Shown: piece after piece, positions 33,242 to 43,874 of the stretch | Layout: each line of letters starts with the position of its first letter | Position numbering within the stretch: the stretch's first letter is position 1 | Origin: Chytriomyces cf. hyalinus JEL632 | Taxonomy: Eukaryota; Chytridiomycota; Chytridiomycetes; Chytridiales; Chytriomycetaceae | Direction: 5' to 3' | NCBI GenBank assembly: GCA_025435555.1 | Contig: JAIWWG010000100.1 | Span: 41,312 to 105,311, forward strand | Length of the DNA stretch: 64,000 bases | The notes under the pieces: model-generated | The model's input: only the letters and a program-made list of their open reading frames with translations | Told to the model about the DNA's origin: nothing | Database searches by the model: none | Made by a program: the position numbers and the translations under genes

Positions 33242-35972
33242 TCACAGACTCAATCCAGGAATACGACCCTCCGTCTTCCCAATCTCATCCACGCGTTTCA
33301 TCAAATCCCACGCAACACTTTGACCCACGACACTGTCTCCTTTATAGTCTGGGTGTGCAGCCACAAAATTGCGCATCCATCGCGCTGCGGTTGGAATCTT
33401 TCCTGACGCTCTGCGACTCAACAAGTCCAAGTATGAATCCAAGACTTTGAGCGTCTGAAGCGGCAAGGATGGATGCAACGCCAAGTATGCGCGAATCAAG
33501 GGAATGAGACCTGGGAAAGCGCCCGCCTAGGAATAACCGATAAGTGTTTGACAACGAAGCCATTTTTGGCTTTTTTTCCGCAAGAGCTTTTTTTGTGTTT
33601 ACCTTTCCGTTAATAATGACATCCACAGAAAAGTCGCCCATGTAATCTTCTGCGTCTGAACTTGCGTAGCCGGAATCGTTCATGTGCACGCCTGCTGGAG
33701 CTTCTTCGAAACCTGCTGGACGGCGCGCGTCGTTGCCGAAGATGTTTTTACGGAATTTGAATCGCTCGTTCAAGACTGCGTCGCGTTTCTGACCAATTTC
33801 CATGTTTTCATCCACCTGCAAAAGAAAGCATTCAGCAAAAAGAGGACATAGAAAAAAAAAAGGGGGAGAAGAGAAAAATACAATACCTTGCTCAGAGCCA
33901 TATAAAAGTTCAAATCAAAGCTCAAAATTGTTCGCGTCAGCAACACAATAAATATACTGTATGCAGCATTCTCAAAGTCACTCAGTTGCACTTCCATACT
34001 CCGGAATTCAACTCTCCATCCAATCGGGCTGAGCGGCGGGGGTGGCTTGAATCGCATGGTTTGCCAGTTGGTGCTTTGAATGTTTTCAAAATGGTCACTC
34101 GAAGTTTCGTCGTTCAGGTCAAGTTTTTCGGAAAAGACAACGAGTGGGTCACGGATGTAGAGGTGCGCGTAGTGGCGTGCTAACATGTCGTCAATTCCTG
34201 CGAAAATAAAAAACCATTTTCAACATCATAACGTCATACACAAAACTGATTTTTTGATGCCCATTTACCGTTCTCAACGAGCTCTTTGTGGATATCCTTA
34301 TCATATACCAGGTCAATATCATTGTACTTTTCATCAAAGTGACTCTGAACTGCGGGGGGGAGAGATGACACGGATGGACTCGCCACGTCAGGGTCGCTCA
34401 TACACCCGCCAGAGTAATTGGGTCCCGGAGACAGATACGTGGAGATGGACGCGTATCGCGATTTGGGAATTTTGAAGCGCGATTTTTCGAGAGGCTGTTA
34501 AAAGATTTTCGCGAGTGTCAGCATTTTTTTGGGGATATCGATGCTTAAGCGGGAATTTGACGAACCTCAATCCCGCGCTCTTCTTTCGTTCGGTCATCCA
34601 CGGAAGCACTGATGACGTTCCAACGGCAATCCACGTCAGCCAAGTACCCTCTGAAGATGGGCGCCCCAGCACTCAAGGCCATCTGTAAGGGAATGCATGA
34701 GTACAATTTTTTTAAAACTGCAGTTCAGAGAAATAACTTTTACAAACCATAATTGGCGTCAAAGGAGCCAAATGGTCATACAGCTTTCTAGCCTCTTCCA
34801 CACTACACGCCTGGAACGTGACTTGCAAACAACAGCATCCCATCCCAAAACACATGGCATCCATGTAGATATGGTCTGGTTTCGCGTCTGGAACCAAGTC
34901 GGGCAAAGTAGGGGTCTGTTGACGAGCAGCTGGAGTTGTGGATGGCGGCGTGCGAGATGACTGACTTTCTCGGCGAACGGCGCTTTTACGATCTTCGCAG
35001 AATCCGTCCATGCAGGTTGGGGCGGGTTCGAGGAAGGGAGACGAGGTGTTGACATCTTTAAAAATGGGTACGTTGATGGATACTTTGGATTCGCGACGTT
35101 CGCGAATATTCGCTGTGAGTGTTCTTGTGGTACCAAATCGGAAATAGAAGTTGAGATAAAAGTAAAAAAAAGGTTTTTAGAGCTTCCCCACAAAAAAACG
35201 TCACACGGCGTGAAAAAAAAAAGTATACCTGAATCGAGGGTGCGGATTGATGGCAGCGTCTGGAATAAACAGAGATTTGCTGGCCCCGTCCAAAGGCGTT
35301 GGGGTCGCAGAAGGCTCCAAGAAAGAAGTTGGCACATTGACGCCAAGAAGTGGAAAGTTTGTAATAGAAACAAGGGCCTCGTTTTTGCCGAGATATGTCG
35401 CAGCCAGCTTGCGCCTGTCAAAAACATCGATTGAATACGCCTTCGAGTTCCAAAAGGCCACGCTCCAATTTATATACCTTGCAACCATATTCGGCTCAAC
35501 ATCCAACAGGTGGTCCAGCGTCGATCCGTACGGCCCAGCAGGAGTTCCCTCAAGCATATACCGTCCATATTCTGGCTTGAAGGACCACGAAATCGGCTCT
35601 CTGTTTTTTTCACCCCCAAAAAATCAGCACATGATTTCGAATGGTGGGGGTCAGAGACAAAAAAACAACAGCACAGGGGAATAAAACTCGCTCTTACCCA
35701 GCCTGCACAGCCAGCCGCTCCCGCTCCTCCAGCTTAAGAAGGATTTCGTACGCATTTGCCGTGGCCTTGACTGTCTTTTGGGTCCCGTTGCCACCTTCAA
35801 ACGCCACAACCACGTATTCAATCTCGTCCCCCCACAGCAACTTGTCCCGTCTTCGGTGCTTGAGATTGTTCCAAATGTTGAGGAATTGCCGAATCCCGTG
35901 CGCTCGGACGTGATCCGCGTGCTTGCGGGCGTCATCCCATGGGAGCGGTGTCCCGACTGTCAAAAGTCCCAT
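33242..35972 (-). CDS. GSH1: Gamma-glutamylcysteine ligase (glutamate-cysteine ligase catalytic subunit)
   Basis: First, rate-limiting step of glutathione synthesis: ATP-dependent joining of Glu and Cys. The ATG at 35972 starts [20 protein letters not shown], the near-invariant N-terminus of fungal/animal GCL, with [20 protein letters not shown] then IEYVVVAFE. About nine exons follow on the minus strand. Recognisable blocks are [28 protein letters not shown]-type [30 protein letters not shown], the conserved [14 protein letters not shown] region (cysteine-containing catalytic core), [20 protein letters not shown] then [20 protein letters not shown], and the C-terminal [20 protein letters not shown]. 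Length and order fit a full-size enzyme. No truncation or missing catalytic block noticed. Its promoter adjoins the transposon at 36190. Confidence 0.93.
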
Positions 35973-36189
35973 TTTTTTTTTTTGGATTCTTTTTTGGAAC
36001 GGCCAGATAACCTTTTTTTACAACCAACTTCCACGCAACCAACCAAACACTGGCCCGCAAGTAAAAGAACGAATTTCTTTGGAAGCAGCAATAAAAGTGC
36101 AACAAAAGAGTGATGCCAGAAGGCACACGAATTTCCGATTTATTTTTTTTATTCATTAAATATTGAAATAAACGTGTTTTGTCGTCTTT

Positions 36190-37150
36190 TCATTGCAGTT
36201 TTCCGTGTAAGCTGTAAAGTGGTTGGCGGCGCAATTTCACTTGTGTGATTTGAGTGACAGCCTTGAAAATACGATGGTGGCTGTTTCTGTCTGATCGAAA
36301 CAAAGAGGTAAGAATCTGAAAATCTTTAAACCTCTTGTTCACAGTCTCATGCCTTGCCCCCATCTGGTTCAGGTTGTGGTTGTGAGCACTGGTGGCTGCA
36401 GAGGTGATCACCATCTTTGTGATCAGCCTTGTGTCGCCTCGGTAACCTTGATCAGCAGCAACCCTCTCACCAGGTTCAATGAGGCGCAAGAGAGTCTGGC
36501 GGGCCATTTTCAAGTCAGGCCACTTCCCACACGGGACCCCGCCACCCACGTAGACGATCTTGCTGGTTCCCAAGGCCACAGCAACTTGGTAGCGGAAGCC
36601 AGCATGCTTGAACTTGTGACTGTACAAGTCTTGATCAAGTGGACGGGCCTCAGTGACAAGCATATCGACACCATCGACGTAACAAGACAGTCTCTTTATT
36701 GGCCATTGTTCGAATCGCTGCTCAAAATGGATCTGTTTTTAAGTAATTTTTGAGTGGTTGTTGAAAATAAATATGTTTGAACATTTGTTGAAATGAGAAA
36801 ATTTTCACCTCGTCCATCATTCCAAAACAACTGATCCCTTCGTACACCTTGTCCCTCCAATTGCTTTCAGATGTGTTGAACTTTGCTGCTGCTATTGCTT
36901 CAGTGGGGTACGTTTTCAGGTAGAACAGGCTCCACAGAAAGTGAATCTTCTGGAGTCGACTCGAGTAAAAGTGACGTTGCACGATCTTCCACAGATCAAC
37001 AGCAGACTCCACCAGAAGACCAAAGTGAGCAATGAACCGTCGATTCCAGAGGTCTTGGTGTCGGTGGTAGGACTCAAAGGACTTGCCAATGTGTGGGGAG
37101 GCCAGTCTGATCAGAAGTGAGAGTTGGTGATCCCACTCAAACTGGGACAT
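36190..37150 (-). CDS. DDE superfamily transposase (Harbinger/DDE_4-like), apparently intact core
   Basis: Two exons with intron GTGAAA...AACAG at about 36808-36726. The first ends FNTSESNWRDKVYEGISCFG then MMDE; the second starts IHFEQRFEQWPIKRLSCYVD. The DDE catalytic core is visible: CYVDGVDM (first Asp region), VAADQGYRG (second Asp), and GARHETVNKRFKDFQILTSL (HETVNKR with the Glu), plus KIVYVGGGVPCGKWPDLKMA. This is the pattern of the PIF/Harbinger or related DDE_4 endonucleases that cut and paste DNA transposons. I take the ATG at 37150 as a minimum start; an upstream exon between 37150 and 37321 is possible. The neighbouring plus-strand gene at 37837 completes a two-gene element. No stops or frameshifts in the core. 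Confidence 0.75.
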
Positions 37151-37339
37151 GCAAAAGTGACTGAAACAGAGAAGTGAATAAAGAAGTCGATTCCTTATGC
37201 TCTTTATTGTTCCAACCATCCTCAAAAAACACGTGTCTGAACTGGCATGGCCAGTCTGTGATGAGCAGTGATCAGATGCAACGTTGCGGACTGGCAGTCG
37301 TACCTTTGGCTTGCGAAACAATCAAACAAGCCTGGGAAC

Positions 37340-37395
37340 CCTGAGTTGAACTGAATTGAACTGAACTGAACAGAACTGAATAGAGTGAAGTGAAC
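37340..37395 (-). repeat. Degenerate TGAACTGAA tandem array
   Basis: About six imperfect copies of TGAAC(T/A)GAA at 37347-37397 between the two genes of the transposon. May be a transposase-binding array or simple sequence. Confidence 0.6.
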
Positions 37396-37668
37396 TGAAT
37401 CACCTTTTTGACATTCACACACTTTATTTACAAAACCTCATGTTCTGCATGAATGCCTGCCTGCGATGATGAACAACATTGAACCTGAGCTTAGCAAGGC
37501 CAGATACATTGTAGTTCACCACTTACGAATTTCCTATATTTTATTTAAATAACTTACAATGAATAAACAGCAGTGTCGCTGCGTGGTTATGTGTAAAAAA
37601 GTGTTCATGCTGTGCTGCTGGCGTTCATGAATGTTCAGAGTTTGTATTTTTGAACCACAAAAGGTGTG

Positions 37669-37702
37669 TTCACTGAACCACGCATTCAGTGAATTTGCGT
37701 GG
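37669..37702. repeat. Nested inverted repeats (two mutually exclusive hairpins)
   Basis: TTCACTGAA (37669-37677), loop CCACGCA, TTCAGTGAA (37685-37693) forms a perfect 9-bp stem. The loop CCACGCA itself pairs with TGCGTGG at 37696-37702, so two alternative hairpins compete. It lies between the two divergent transposon genes. Confidence 0.75.
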
Positions 37703-37836
37703 ACACTGCATTTGGCAATGGGCCAAAAAATTTAAAATTTAAAAAATCAAGAAACAAGCCACAAACACGTTACGCGCTCTTGTTTGCAGTATATAAACAG
37801 CTCTTCTTCCTCTTTATTTTCAGGCACACCATCCTA

Positions 37837-38847
37837 ATGAGACAAAAGAAAGCAATTCTCAAATGTGGCAATTGGACACCAGAGCAGGATATTATCCTGT
37901 ATGACTACCTCATAGACCATGATGATGGACGCAAGACGGGCAAGGATGTCAAAGCAGCAGTTCCGGTTCTTCAAGCCTTTGAAGCCCCAACCCTCAACAC
38001 CAAAATTCGAGGCATGCGCCACAACATCGCCAAGAACAAGGGTGAGTTGTTTTTTTTTTAAAGTTTTTAAAAAATTTCGTTACACAAAAATCTTACAATT
38101 TATCTTCAAATTTATTTCAGATCCACGCCAAGACGTCCAGCCAATGGATCTTTCCAGTTTCAAGTCCAAACGGTCAGGTACCTGACGATGACAATGATTC
38201 TGACAACGAGACCATCCTCCCGCCACCACATGTTGCATTCCCCAGGCATGTGTCGTGACCCAAGCCAAGCCTCAGCCGCCTCAGCCACCCCAGCCCGCCC
38301 AGTTACAAACAAGCGACACAAACCTGAGAGTCCCAAGAAAACTACTGTTGTCGACGCCAATGTGTACACGAAAGCTGTTGCACGAGCAACACCTTTTGCC
38401 TCCACCTTGCGTCTGCATGATCTGATGAGGTTTATGGATGAAGATACGGGATTACACCATGTGCAGATCATCCTGCACATTGTGACTGATCACCACATCC
38501 AGTACAACATCACTGCAGATGGAAAGCAACTCGTTTACATACTCAAGCCCAAGACTGTTGCAGCAAGGGACTTTGTCGATCCAGATCACGTGGATTTTGA
38601 CCATTCTCCAAACCACGCCATTGTCCAGTACTTTCACAACGACCCTGGGACAGAGGAGTTCACTTACACTATCAACCTGCCAGAGCCTGTTGACTCCAAC
38701 TGTGTCAACATGAGAAATGTCTTGCGGACAGTTGAAACAAAAGACATTAGTGGAAAGATGGTGCAGATTCAGCAACGCGTTGCCAAAGTGTTAGTATACA
38801 TGGTCTCAGGTCAAAGGAGTGGGGATCGTGAAAGTGATTGGGAATGA
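37837..38847 (+). CDS. Myb/SANT-like protein, probable second gene of the transposon
   Basis: Three exons in phase: 37837-38041, about 38121-38175, then about 38245-38847. The N-terminus has a Myb/SANT-like segment (CGNWTPEQDIILYDYLIDHD, then LNTKIRGMRHNIAKNK), followed by a basic, Ala/Pro-rich linker (KRHKPESPKKTT) and a folded C-terminal part (LMRFMDEDTGLHHVQIILHI, later HDFDHSPNHAIVQYFHNDPG-type sequence ending SGQRSGDRESDWE). Harbinger elements typically carry a transposase and a Myb-like protein that recruits it to DNA. The location, divergent to the intact transposase and free of stops, supports that. The transposase-free alternative is an ordinary Myb-like gene. Confidence 0.65.
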
Positions 38848-39552
38848 TCGGGTTTTATTGTCGGGTTTCTTGGCGGGCCATTTACTTCCCCCCTTTTTTT
38901 TGTCATTTATATAAATAAAAAGTGAGTTCGTGTGTCTTCCCATGATTTTCTGCTCCAGAACTGCATCAGAGACTGCGAAAAACTTGTTGACAGAAAGATT
39001 TGGCAAAACGTGCCTCAGGCCGGGATTGAACCGACGACCTTCTCCTTACGAGGGAGACGCGCTACCGCTACGCTACTGAGGTTTTTCGATCTAAAAAAAA
39101 GGACAAATTATGATACTAAAGAAAACCAAGACGCGTAGATGATAGAACTCTCTTTAAAACGCACCCCAAGAATGTCACGATTCATGGATCAAGTTCGTTG
39201 TAGATACACCTTCGGTGACCTTCGGTGACTTTATCTAAGCTACAGCCTATGAAAGCTCAGGGAAGCAGGGCATTGCACCATCGTTGTTTCAAACTGAAAC
39301 CGGTGCCATTTGATCGAAATTAATCGACCCAGAATAAAGTCTGTGAACACCTGACTTTATACTTCCTTTATTGAACATAAACACGAGAGACTGCGTCAAA
39401 CTCTGACAAAGAAATGCATGTTTTCTGAAAGCTCAAAGTTCTCGACGATCGATAACCATAGTAGCAACATATATGAATGAGGGCAGGTGCTGACAATAAG
39501 CATGATTTTTGGAAGCAAAAGATGACAATAAGGAAGTGACAAAAGTCAAAAA
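38848..39552. other. Intergenic region with one tRNA gene
   Basis: Contains the tRNA at 39011-39082 and a short tandem CACCTTCGGTGAC/CTTCGGTGAC at 39208-39228. Otherwise no gene recognised; the right end is the promoter of the TIR-like gene. Confidence 0.5.
39011..39082 (-). tRNA. tRNA-Thr (anticodon CGT)
   Basis: Minus strand, 71 nt plus discriminator A. Acceptor CCTCAG/CTGAGG pairs (6 bp); the outermost pair would be A1 with C72, a mismatch. D-arm GCG-T-AGCGGTA-G-CGC. Anticodon stem TCTCC/GGAGA with loop CTCGTAA, anticodon CGT, reading ACG (Thr). T-arm GTCGG-TTCAATC-CCGGC. TTTT follows four bases after the discriminator (39004-39007), a Pol III terminator. No intron. Confidence 0.9.
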
Positions 39553-40626
39553 ATGATGCGAGGAAAAGTGCAGATTTCCCCCGAGCCGCCAACGATAGAC
39601 CCGCTTTCAATCCAAGGACTGCCCTTCTCGCACTTTCACACTCTCATCAACCAATGGGGCGGCCATGAAGCACTAGCACGCATGAGCACTTCCCAAGTCT
39701 GCGAAAAGTATGTCAAACCAATGACACGCGATGGAGGAAAATCCCTATGCGAGACCTACGCGGAATCCTGCAACACGGAGCGACAAAGTTTACCCGCCAA
39801 AGCCGACTGGTTCGTTTCCCATTCTTGGGGATCTGGGTTCCTAGACGCGGTGGAAGCGTTGCAAGATTTTTTCACGGATCATAAACTGGACTTTGACACG
39901 ACCATCGTGTGGTTTGATTTGTTTTCAAACCCGCAGCATAATACGAGTGCTAAACCGTTTGAGTGGTGGAAAACAACGTTCATGGAAGCTGTCAAGGATA
40001 TCGGGAATGTGGTCATGATTCTGCAGCCTTGGCAAGACCCAGTACCGTTGAAACGTACCTGGTGCGTGTATGAGTTGTACGCGTGTCATGTAACGAATAG
40101 CAAGTTTGAGTTTGCTATTACACGTGCGGAGAAGGAAGCGTTCTTGAAATGGCTTCCGTCGCATGTGGAAGGATTCTTTATGCAGTTCCATGACTTGACA
40201 TGTAGCCGCAGTCAAGCGACACAAAAGTCTGACCGTAAAGCCATTTTTGAGGTGATCAAGTCTTCGATTGGGTTTCTGGAGCTCGATCTGCTTGTGTTGA
40301 CCAAAGTTCGAGCGTGGGTCAGAAGTCAGATTCATCAGCAAATGGTCTCTGAGGATGGTGATGCGGAGATGTGGAGGGAAGTTCAAAGGCAGTTTTCGGA
40401 GGTGGAGAATGCGTTCGATGAGGCTGTTAAGCGCTTGAAAAAAGTGTTTGGGCACAAGAACGCAAGCACGCTGAGATTCGGAAGTCGGTATGTGGGGGCT
40501 TTTGAGCGGCGTCAAATCATGCGAGAAAAAATGGTTAACCGACTGACCGACGAAATTAAAAGGGAGCGCAGGCGCAAATGGACGCGTCATTTCAACGTTT
40601 GTGGCACCAAGCATGCGGTGGAATAA
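39553..40626 (+). CDS. TIR-like domain protein, standalone
   Basis: 357 residues, one exon, ATG ATG at 39553. After about 75 residues a TIR-like fold reads ADWFVSHSWGSGFLDAVEAL and QDFF, then TTIVWFDLFSNPQHNTSAKP, FEWWKTTFMEAVKDIGNVVM, ILQPWQDPVPLKRTWCVYEL and YACHVTNSKFEFAITRAEKE. The blocks (V-S-H-[SA]-W, WFD, N-Q-H, P-W-x-x-P-x-x-L-x-R-x-W-C-x-[YF]-E) match a TIR-related domain I know from multidomain proteins of chytrids, algae and oomycetes, where it is usually joined to NTPase or TPR parts. Here the rest is an Arg/Lys/Glu-rich helical tail (VNRLTDEIKRERRRKW) with no recognised domain. Such domains can be signalling modules or NAD-cleaving effectors; I cannot assign a catalytic Glu with certainty. 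No signal peptide. The neighbour upstream is a tRNA. Confidence 0.6.
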   Translation: MMRGKVQISPEPPTIDPLSIQGLPFSHFHTLINQWGGHEALARMSTSQVCEKYVKPMTRDGGKSLCETYAESCNTERQSLPAKADWFVSHSWGSGFLDAVEALQDFFTDHKLDFDTTIVWFDLFSNPQHNTSAKPFEWWKTTFMEAVKDIGNVVMILQPWQDPVPLKRTWCVYELYACHVTNSKFEFAITRAEKEAFLKWLPSHVEGFFMQFHDLTCSRSQATQKSDRKAIFEVIKSSIGFLELDLLVLTKVRAWVRSQIHQQMVSEDGDAEMWREVQRQFSEVENAFDEAVKRLKKVFGHKNASTLRFGSRYVGAFERRQIMREKMVNRLTDEIKRERRRKWTRHFNVCGTKHAVE

Positions 40627-40725
40627 TGTTTGAACTCTAATCATTTTGAATGAGGTTCAATGAGTCGGTGAAATGCAATACACTTTAATACAACAGTTAC
40701 AACTTGACAGTTCATGACTTGTCTT
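40627..40725. other. Short convergent 3' region
   Basis: 99 bases between the stops of the TIR-like gene and the next minus-strand gene, including AATACA. Confidence 0.4.
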
Positions 40726-41451
40726 TCAACGTCTGTTTCCTCCAACCAATGGAATCGACTTGATCACACTTTGGTAACCTCCCGCAACAGTCTGCAACAA
40801 ACCGCTCACTCCATTCTCCAACCCGAGAGCCAACCCGCCAAGGCCACCAGCAGCTCCTGCAAGTGGGTTTCCACCGGCGCCTGCATCGCTACCACCACCT
40901 AGGAGTCCTCCAACACCACCCGCACCGCCAAGCAATCCTCCAGCACCGCCAAGCAAGCCACCAAGAGGATCTGCGGCAGCTGGAGCAGCTGGAGCACCGG
41001 CTGCAACCTTGGCGGCGACAACCTTTGAGTTAGCCGCTGGAGCACCTGGAACCGCTGGACGCGTGGGCGTGTTGGACGACCCAGGACCAGGTCCAACATT
41101 CTGGTACACACTCGGACCATCCCCAGCAGCAACAGGTACAACTACAGGTTGTCTGATGGGACTCGCTGGCTTTGAAACAAGTCCAACCACCGTGTTTCCC
41201 GTTGATGGAGAGCCTTGAACCTGTTGTTGTGGCACAGCAACGGCTGGGGTCGCGGCTTGAATGACGGGGACCGGTTGCTGTACTTGCACGATAGGTCCTG
41301 ATAATATTTGAACTTCTTGCGCTGGTGCAGCCGCGCCAGGGTAGGTTGCCTGCTGGTCAAGGACTTGGATTTGTACTGTTGAGTCTTGCGGGGTTGGCAA
41401 GGCGTTTGCAGAGATGGCTAGCAAGCACAGGAAGGAGTAGATTGGAAGCAT
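40726..41451 (-). CDS. Secreted Ala/Gly/Pro/Val-rich protein
   Basis: 241 residues, ATG at 41451, no intron. It has a signal peptide (MLPIYSFLCLLAISANALPT). The mature part is low-complexity: Val/Gln/Pro-rich first half (VQVQQPVPVIQAATPAVAVP), then Ala/Pro, then Gly/Leu-rich repeats (LGGLLGGAGGLLGGAGG, GGLLGGGSDAG). It ends SVIKSIPLVGGNRR. This composition is typical of extracellular wall/coat or amphipathic proteins; no Cys, so not a disulphide-stabilised effector. No family recognised. An upstream in-frame stretch lacks an ATG that would improve the signal peptide, so 41451 is the natural start. Confidence 0.7.
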   Translation of the reverse strand: MLPIYSFLCLLAISANALPTPQDSTVQIQVLDQQATYPGAAAPAQEVQILSGPIVQVQQPVPVIQAATPAVAVPQQQVQGSPSTGNTVVGLVSKPASPIRQPVVVPVAAGDGPSVYQNVGPGPGSSNTPTRPAVPGAPAANSKVVAAKVAAGAPAAPAAADPLGGLLGGAGGLLGGAGGVGGLLGGGSDAGAGGNPLAGAAGGLGGLALGLENGVSGLLQTVAGGYQSVIKSIPLVGGNRR

Positions 41452-42193
41452 TTTTGTTTGTTGGGATTTGATGCTGGGATGTTTTGATGCTGGAATTGGA
41501 GGATAAGTACGTTGGTATTTATGCTCTTCTTTCTGAAACAAAATTGCGGTTCAGTTTTTGAAACAACAGATTTGTTGAAACTTTTGAAAATGATGAGTTG
41601 TAAAACGCACAGGCATTTCTGCCAATTAATTAATGCGCGTTCTGAAACTGAAATACGCGTGACTGGGCGCTTGTGTCGAAGGGTTCGACATCTCTGTCCA
41701 TGTCTCCACGGAAACATCGCCTTCTCCATCCAATCCAACCACGAACTCTTTTTCAATCCAACCAAAACATCATCATCGTATCCGTTATATTTCCCCACTC
41801 ATAAACGCAACTAAAGCAGGGGGGCATACTAAAAAAAGAGAGAATATCCAAAATGGGGAGAGAGACAGACGTCAAGTCAAAACGGGAATGAGAAACAAAA
41901 AATAAAATACCAAAAAAATGCATGGAAGGCCCAGGAAGCGTGTACCAATCCCTTCACTCAGAGCAGACGCGAAACAACGACGGGGGAAAACAAAAAAAAA
42001 AAGGCTCGTCTCCCAACACCGAAACGAGTGCAATTCCGGGACTCACCCGAAACATAAAACATCCCCCACAAAATTCCCCACGAAATTCTCATCTGCCCCA
42101 AAAAAAAAAGAAGCAAATCCCAACGGTTCTATCTACATACAAATAAGGCTCCACCCCAATTGGACAACGCGGTACTATTGCTTGCACACACAC

Positions 42194-42265
<72 letters not shown>

Positions 42266-42266
42266 A
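41452..42266. other. Intergenic region including a GA microsatellite
   Basis: Left part is the promoter of the secreted protein, right part the 3' flank of PP1. Only the GA tract at 42197-42264 stands out. No gene recognised. Confidence 0.55.
42197..42264 (+). repeat. (GA)n microsatellite
   Basis: About 33 GA units directly after the PP1 stop codon (on the minus strand a CT tract in the 3' UTR). Confidence 0.95.
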
Positions 42267-43721
42267 TTACATGATGCTGTTTTTGCCTCCCTTGCGAGGA
42301 GGCGTGATGGGCCGATTTGCACCGCCGTAAAACTTTTGCTTCTTTTCGGCAGGTTTGAGAATCTGAAAGACGCCACACAGAAGTGAGCATATTTTCCAGC
42401 ACAAAAGAATTTAAAAAAGAATATTCCTCTCACCTGGAAGGAACACATTAAACTTTCATCAACACTCATCATGGCCCCCGAATTATCAAACTCTCCACAA
42501 TAATTGGGCGCGCTAAACAACGTCACCAACTGCCGTTTCGCAAAAAATTCGTATCCATCTTCAACCACTTGATGTGCACGACAAATCAAGTCCAAGTCGT
42601 GCTTTTGAAGGAACCGCGTGACGACGTCTGGACCAAATGTAAATGAAACTCCACGGTCGTTTTCGCTCCATCCAGTTGTATCTTTGTTTGGGTCGGACCA
42701 AAGCAAGTCGCACAAGAGTCCTTTTTTTTGTTTGAGAAGTCATTCAGTCACATTTTCAATAAAACTAAAGATTTTCATTTACCAGTATCAGGAATATCTG
42801 TAGGCCGCATCAATCGACGCACTTGTTCCATGGATTGCAAATCCGGAGAGAGACCGCCATGCATTGTAAGAATTTTTTCATCAATAATCGCAGCGATGGG
42901 GAGACAGTTGAAGCAATCCGTAAACGTTTTCCAGAGTTTGATGTTGTATCTGCGCTTGCCTGATTCATGAACAAAAGTTGAGTTTTAACTCTCGCGTTTC
43001 AATCCCGGGCATACTACTACTATACTCACACTCATCATAAAACCCGTAAATTCGATTAATACTCGCTGCCTCATGGTTCCCTCTCAGAATGAAAAAGTTT
43101 TCGGGAAACTTGATTTTATACGCGAGGAGGAGACAGATTGTTTCGAGCGAGTGTTTTCCACGATCCACATAGTCGCCCAGGAAGAGATAGTTCGCATCGG
43201 GTGGGAAGCCGCCGTACTCAAATAGGCGGAGCAAGTCGTAGTATTGGCCGTGGATGTCGCCTGTTACATGTCGGTGAAAGAAAAAAAAAAAAAGTGGAAT
43301 CAGAAGATGAAGAAAAGACCTTTCGAAACGGTGTCTTTTTTTCTTACCGCAGATTTTGATGGGAGCTTCGAGTTCAAGAAGGATAGGCTGACTGATGAAT
43401 ATTTCCCTGGACTTGTTGCACAGATATCGAACCTCGTGCTCAGCCAGTTGCACTTGACGCCCGGGTTTTCCGCCGCGGACTAGTTTTTATTGAAAGGGGG
43501 AGCTGTTATTTAGCGAGCAGGAAGCGTTGGCAGAGCGAAGCGCAAAGAGACACTTTGTTCAATATTGTCTTTTCGTCTCACTCGAACCACGTCTTTCTCA
43601 GGACCCCTTCATCCCCACCCCATCTCCGCAGCAGCACACCCTCTTTCTTTCACTACTTACCCTCGAGTAACCGGTCAATCACCGAGTCGATGTCGATTTC
43701 CTGGTTGGAGTCGTCCGCCAT
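42267..43721 (-). CDS. GLC7: Serine/threonine protein phosphatase PP1 catalytic subunit
   Basis: PPP-family metallophosphatase that dephosphorylates proteins in the cell cycle, glycogen metabolism and splicing under control of regulatory subunits. Exons joined by short introns run from ATG 43721 ([20 protein letters not shown]) to [176 protein letters not shown], and the C-terminal [17 protein letters not shown] (RPITPPR is the PP1-specific Cdk site). Metal ligands of GDIHG, GDYVDRG and GNHE are present, and nothing seems missing. Its TAA is immediately followed by the GA tract. Confidence 0.95.
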
Positions 43722-43874
43722 TTTTAACTTTTCTCTGTCCAACTTTTACAGAAAAAATTTAGTTGTGCACTTCTTTTTCCTTCTTTTTCAAACAAGTCTC
43801 ATTTTGAGTGTGCGTGTATTTTGCCTTCAACAAGCGGCAAGGTGTAGAATTAGCATAAAATAAAAACTGGAAAT

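Larger units (their letters stand above)
36190..38847. mobile_element. Putative two-gene Harbinger-like DNA transposon
   Basis: Transposase gene (minus) and Myb/SANT-like gene (plus) are divergently arranged around a 690-base spacer containing the TGAACTGAA array and the nested inverted repeat. I could not find terminal inverted repeats or target duplications by eye, so the true ends are not known; the coordinates are those of the two genes. Both frames look intact. Insertion is next to the GSH1 promoter. Confidence 0.55.
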
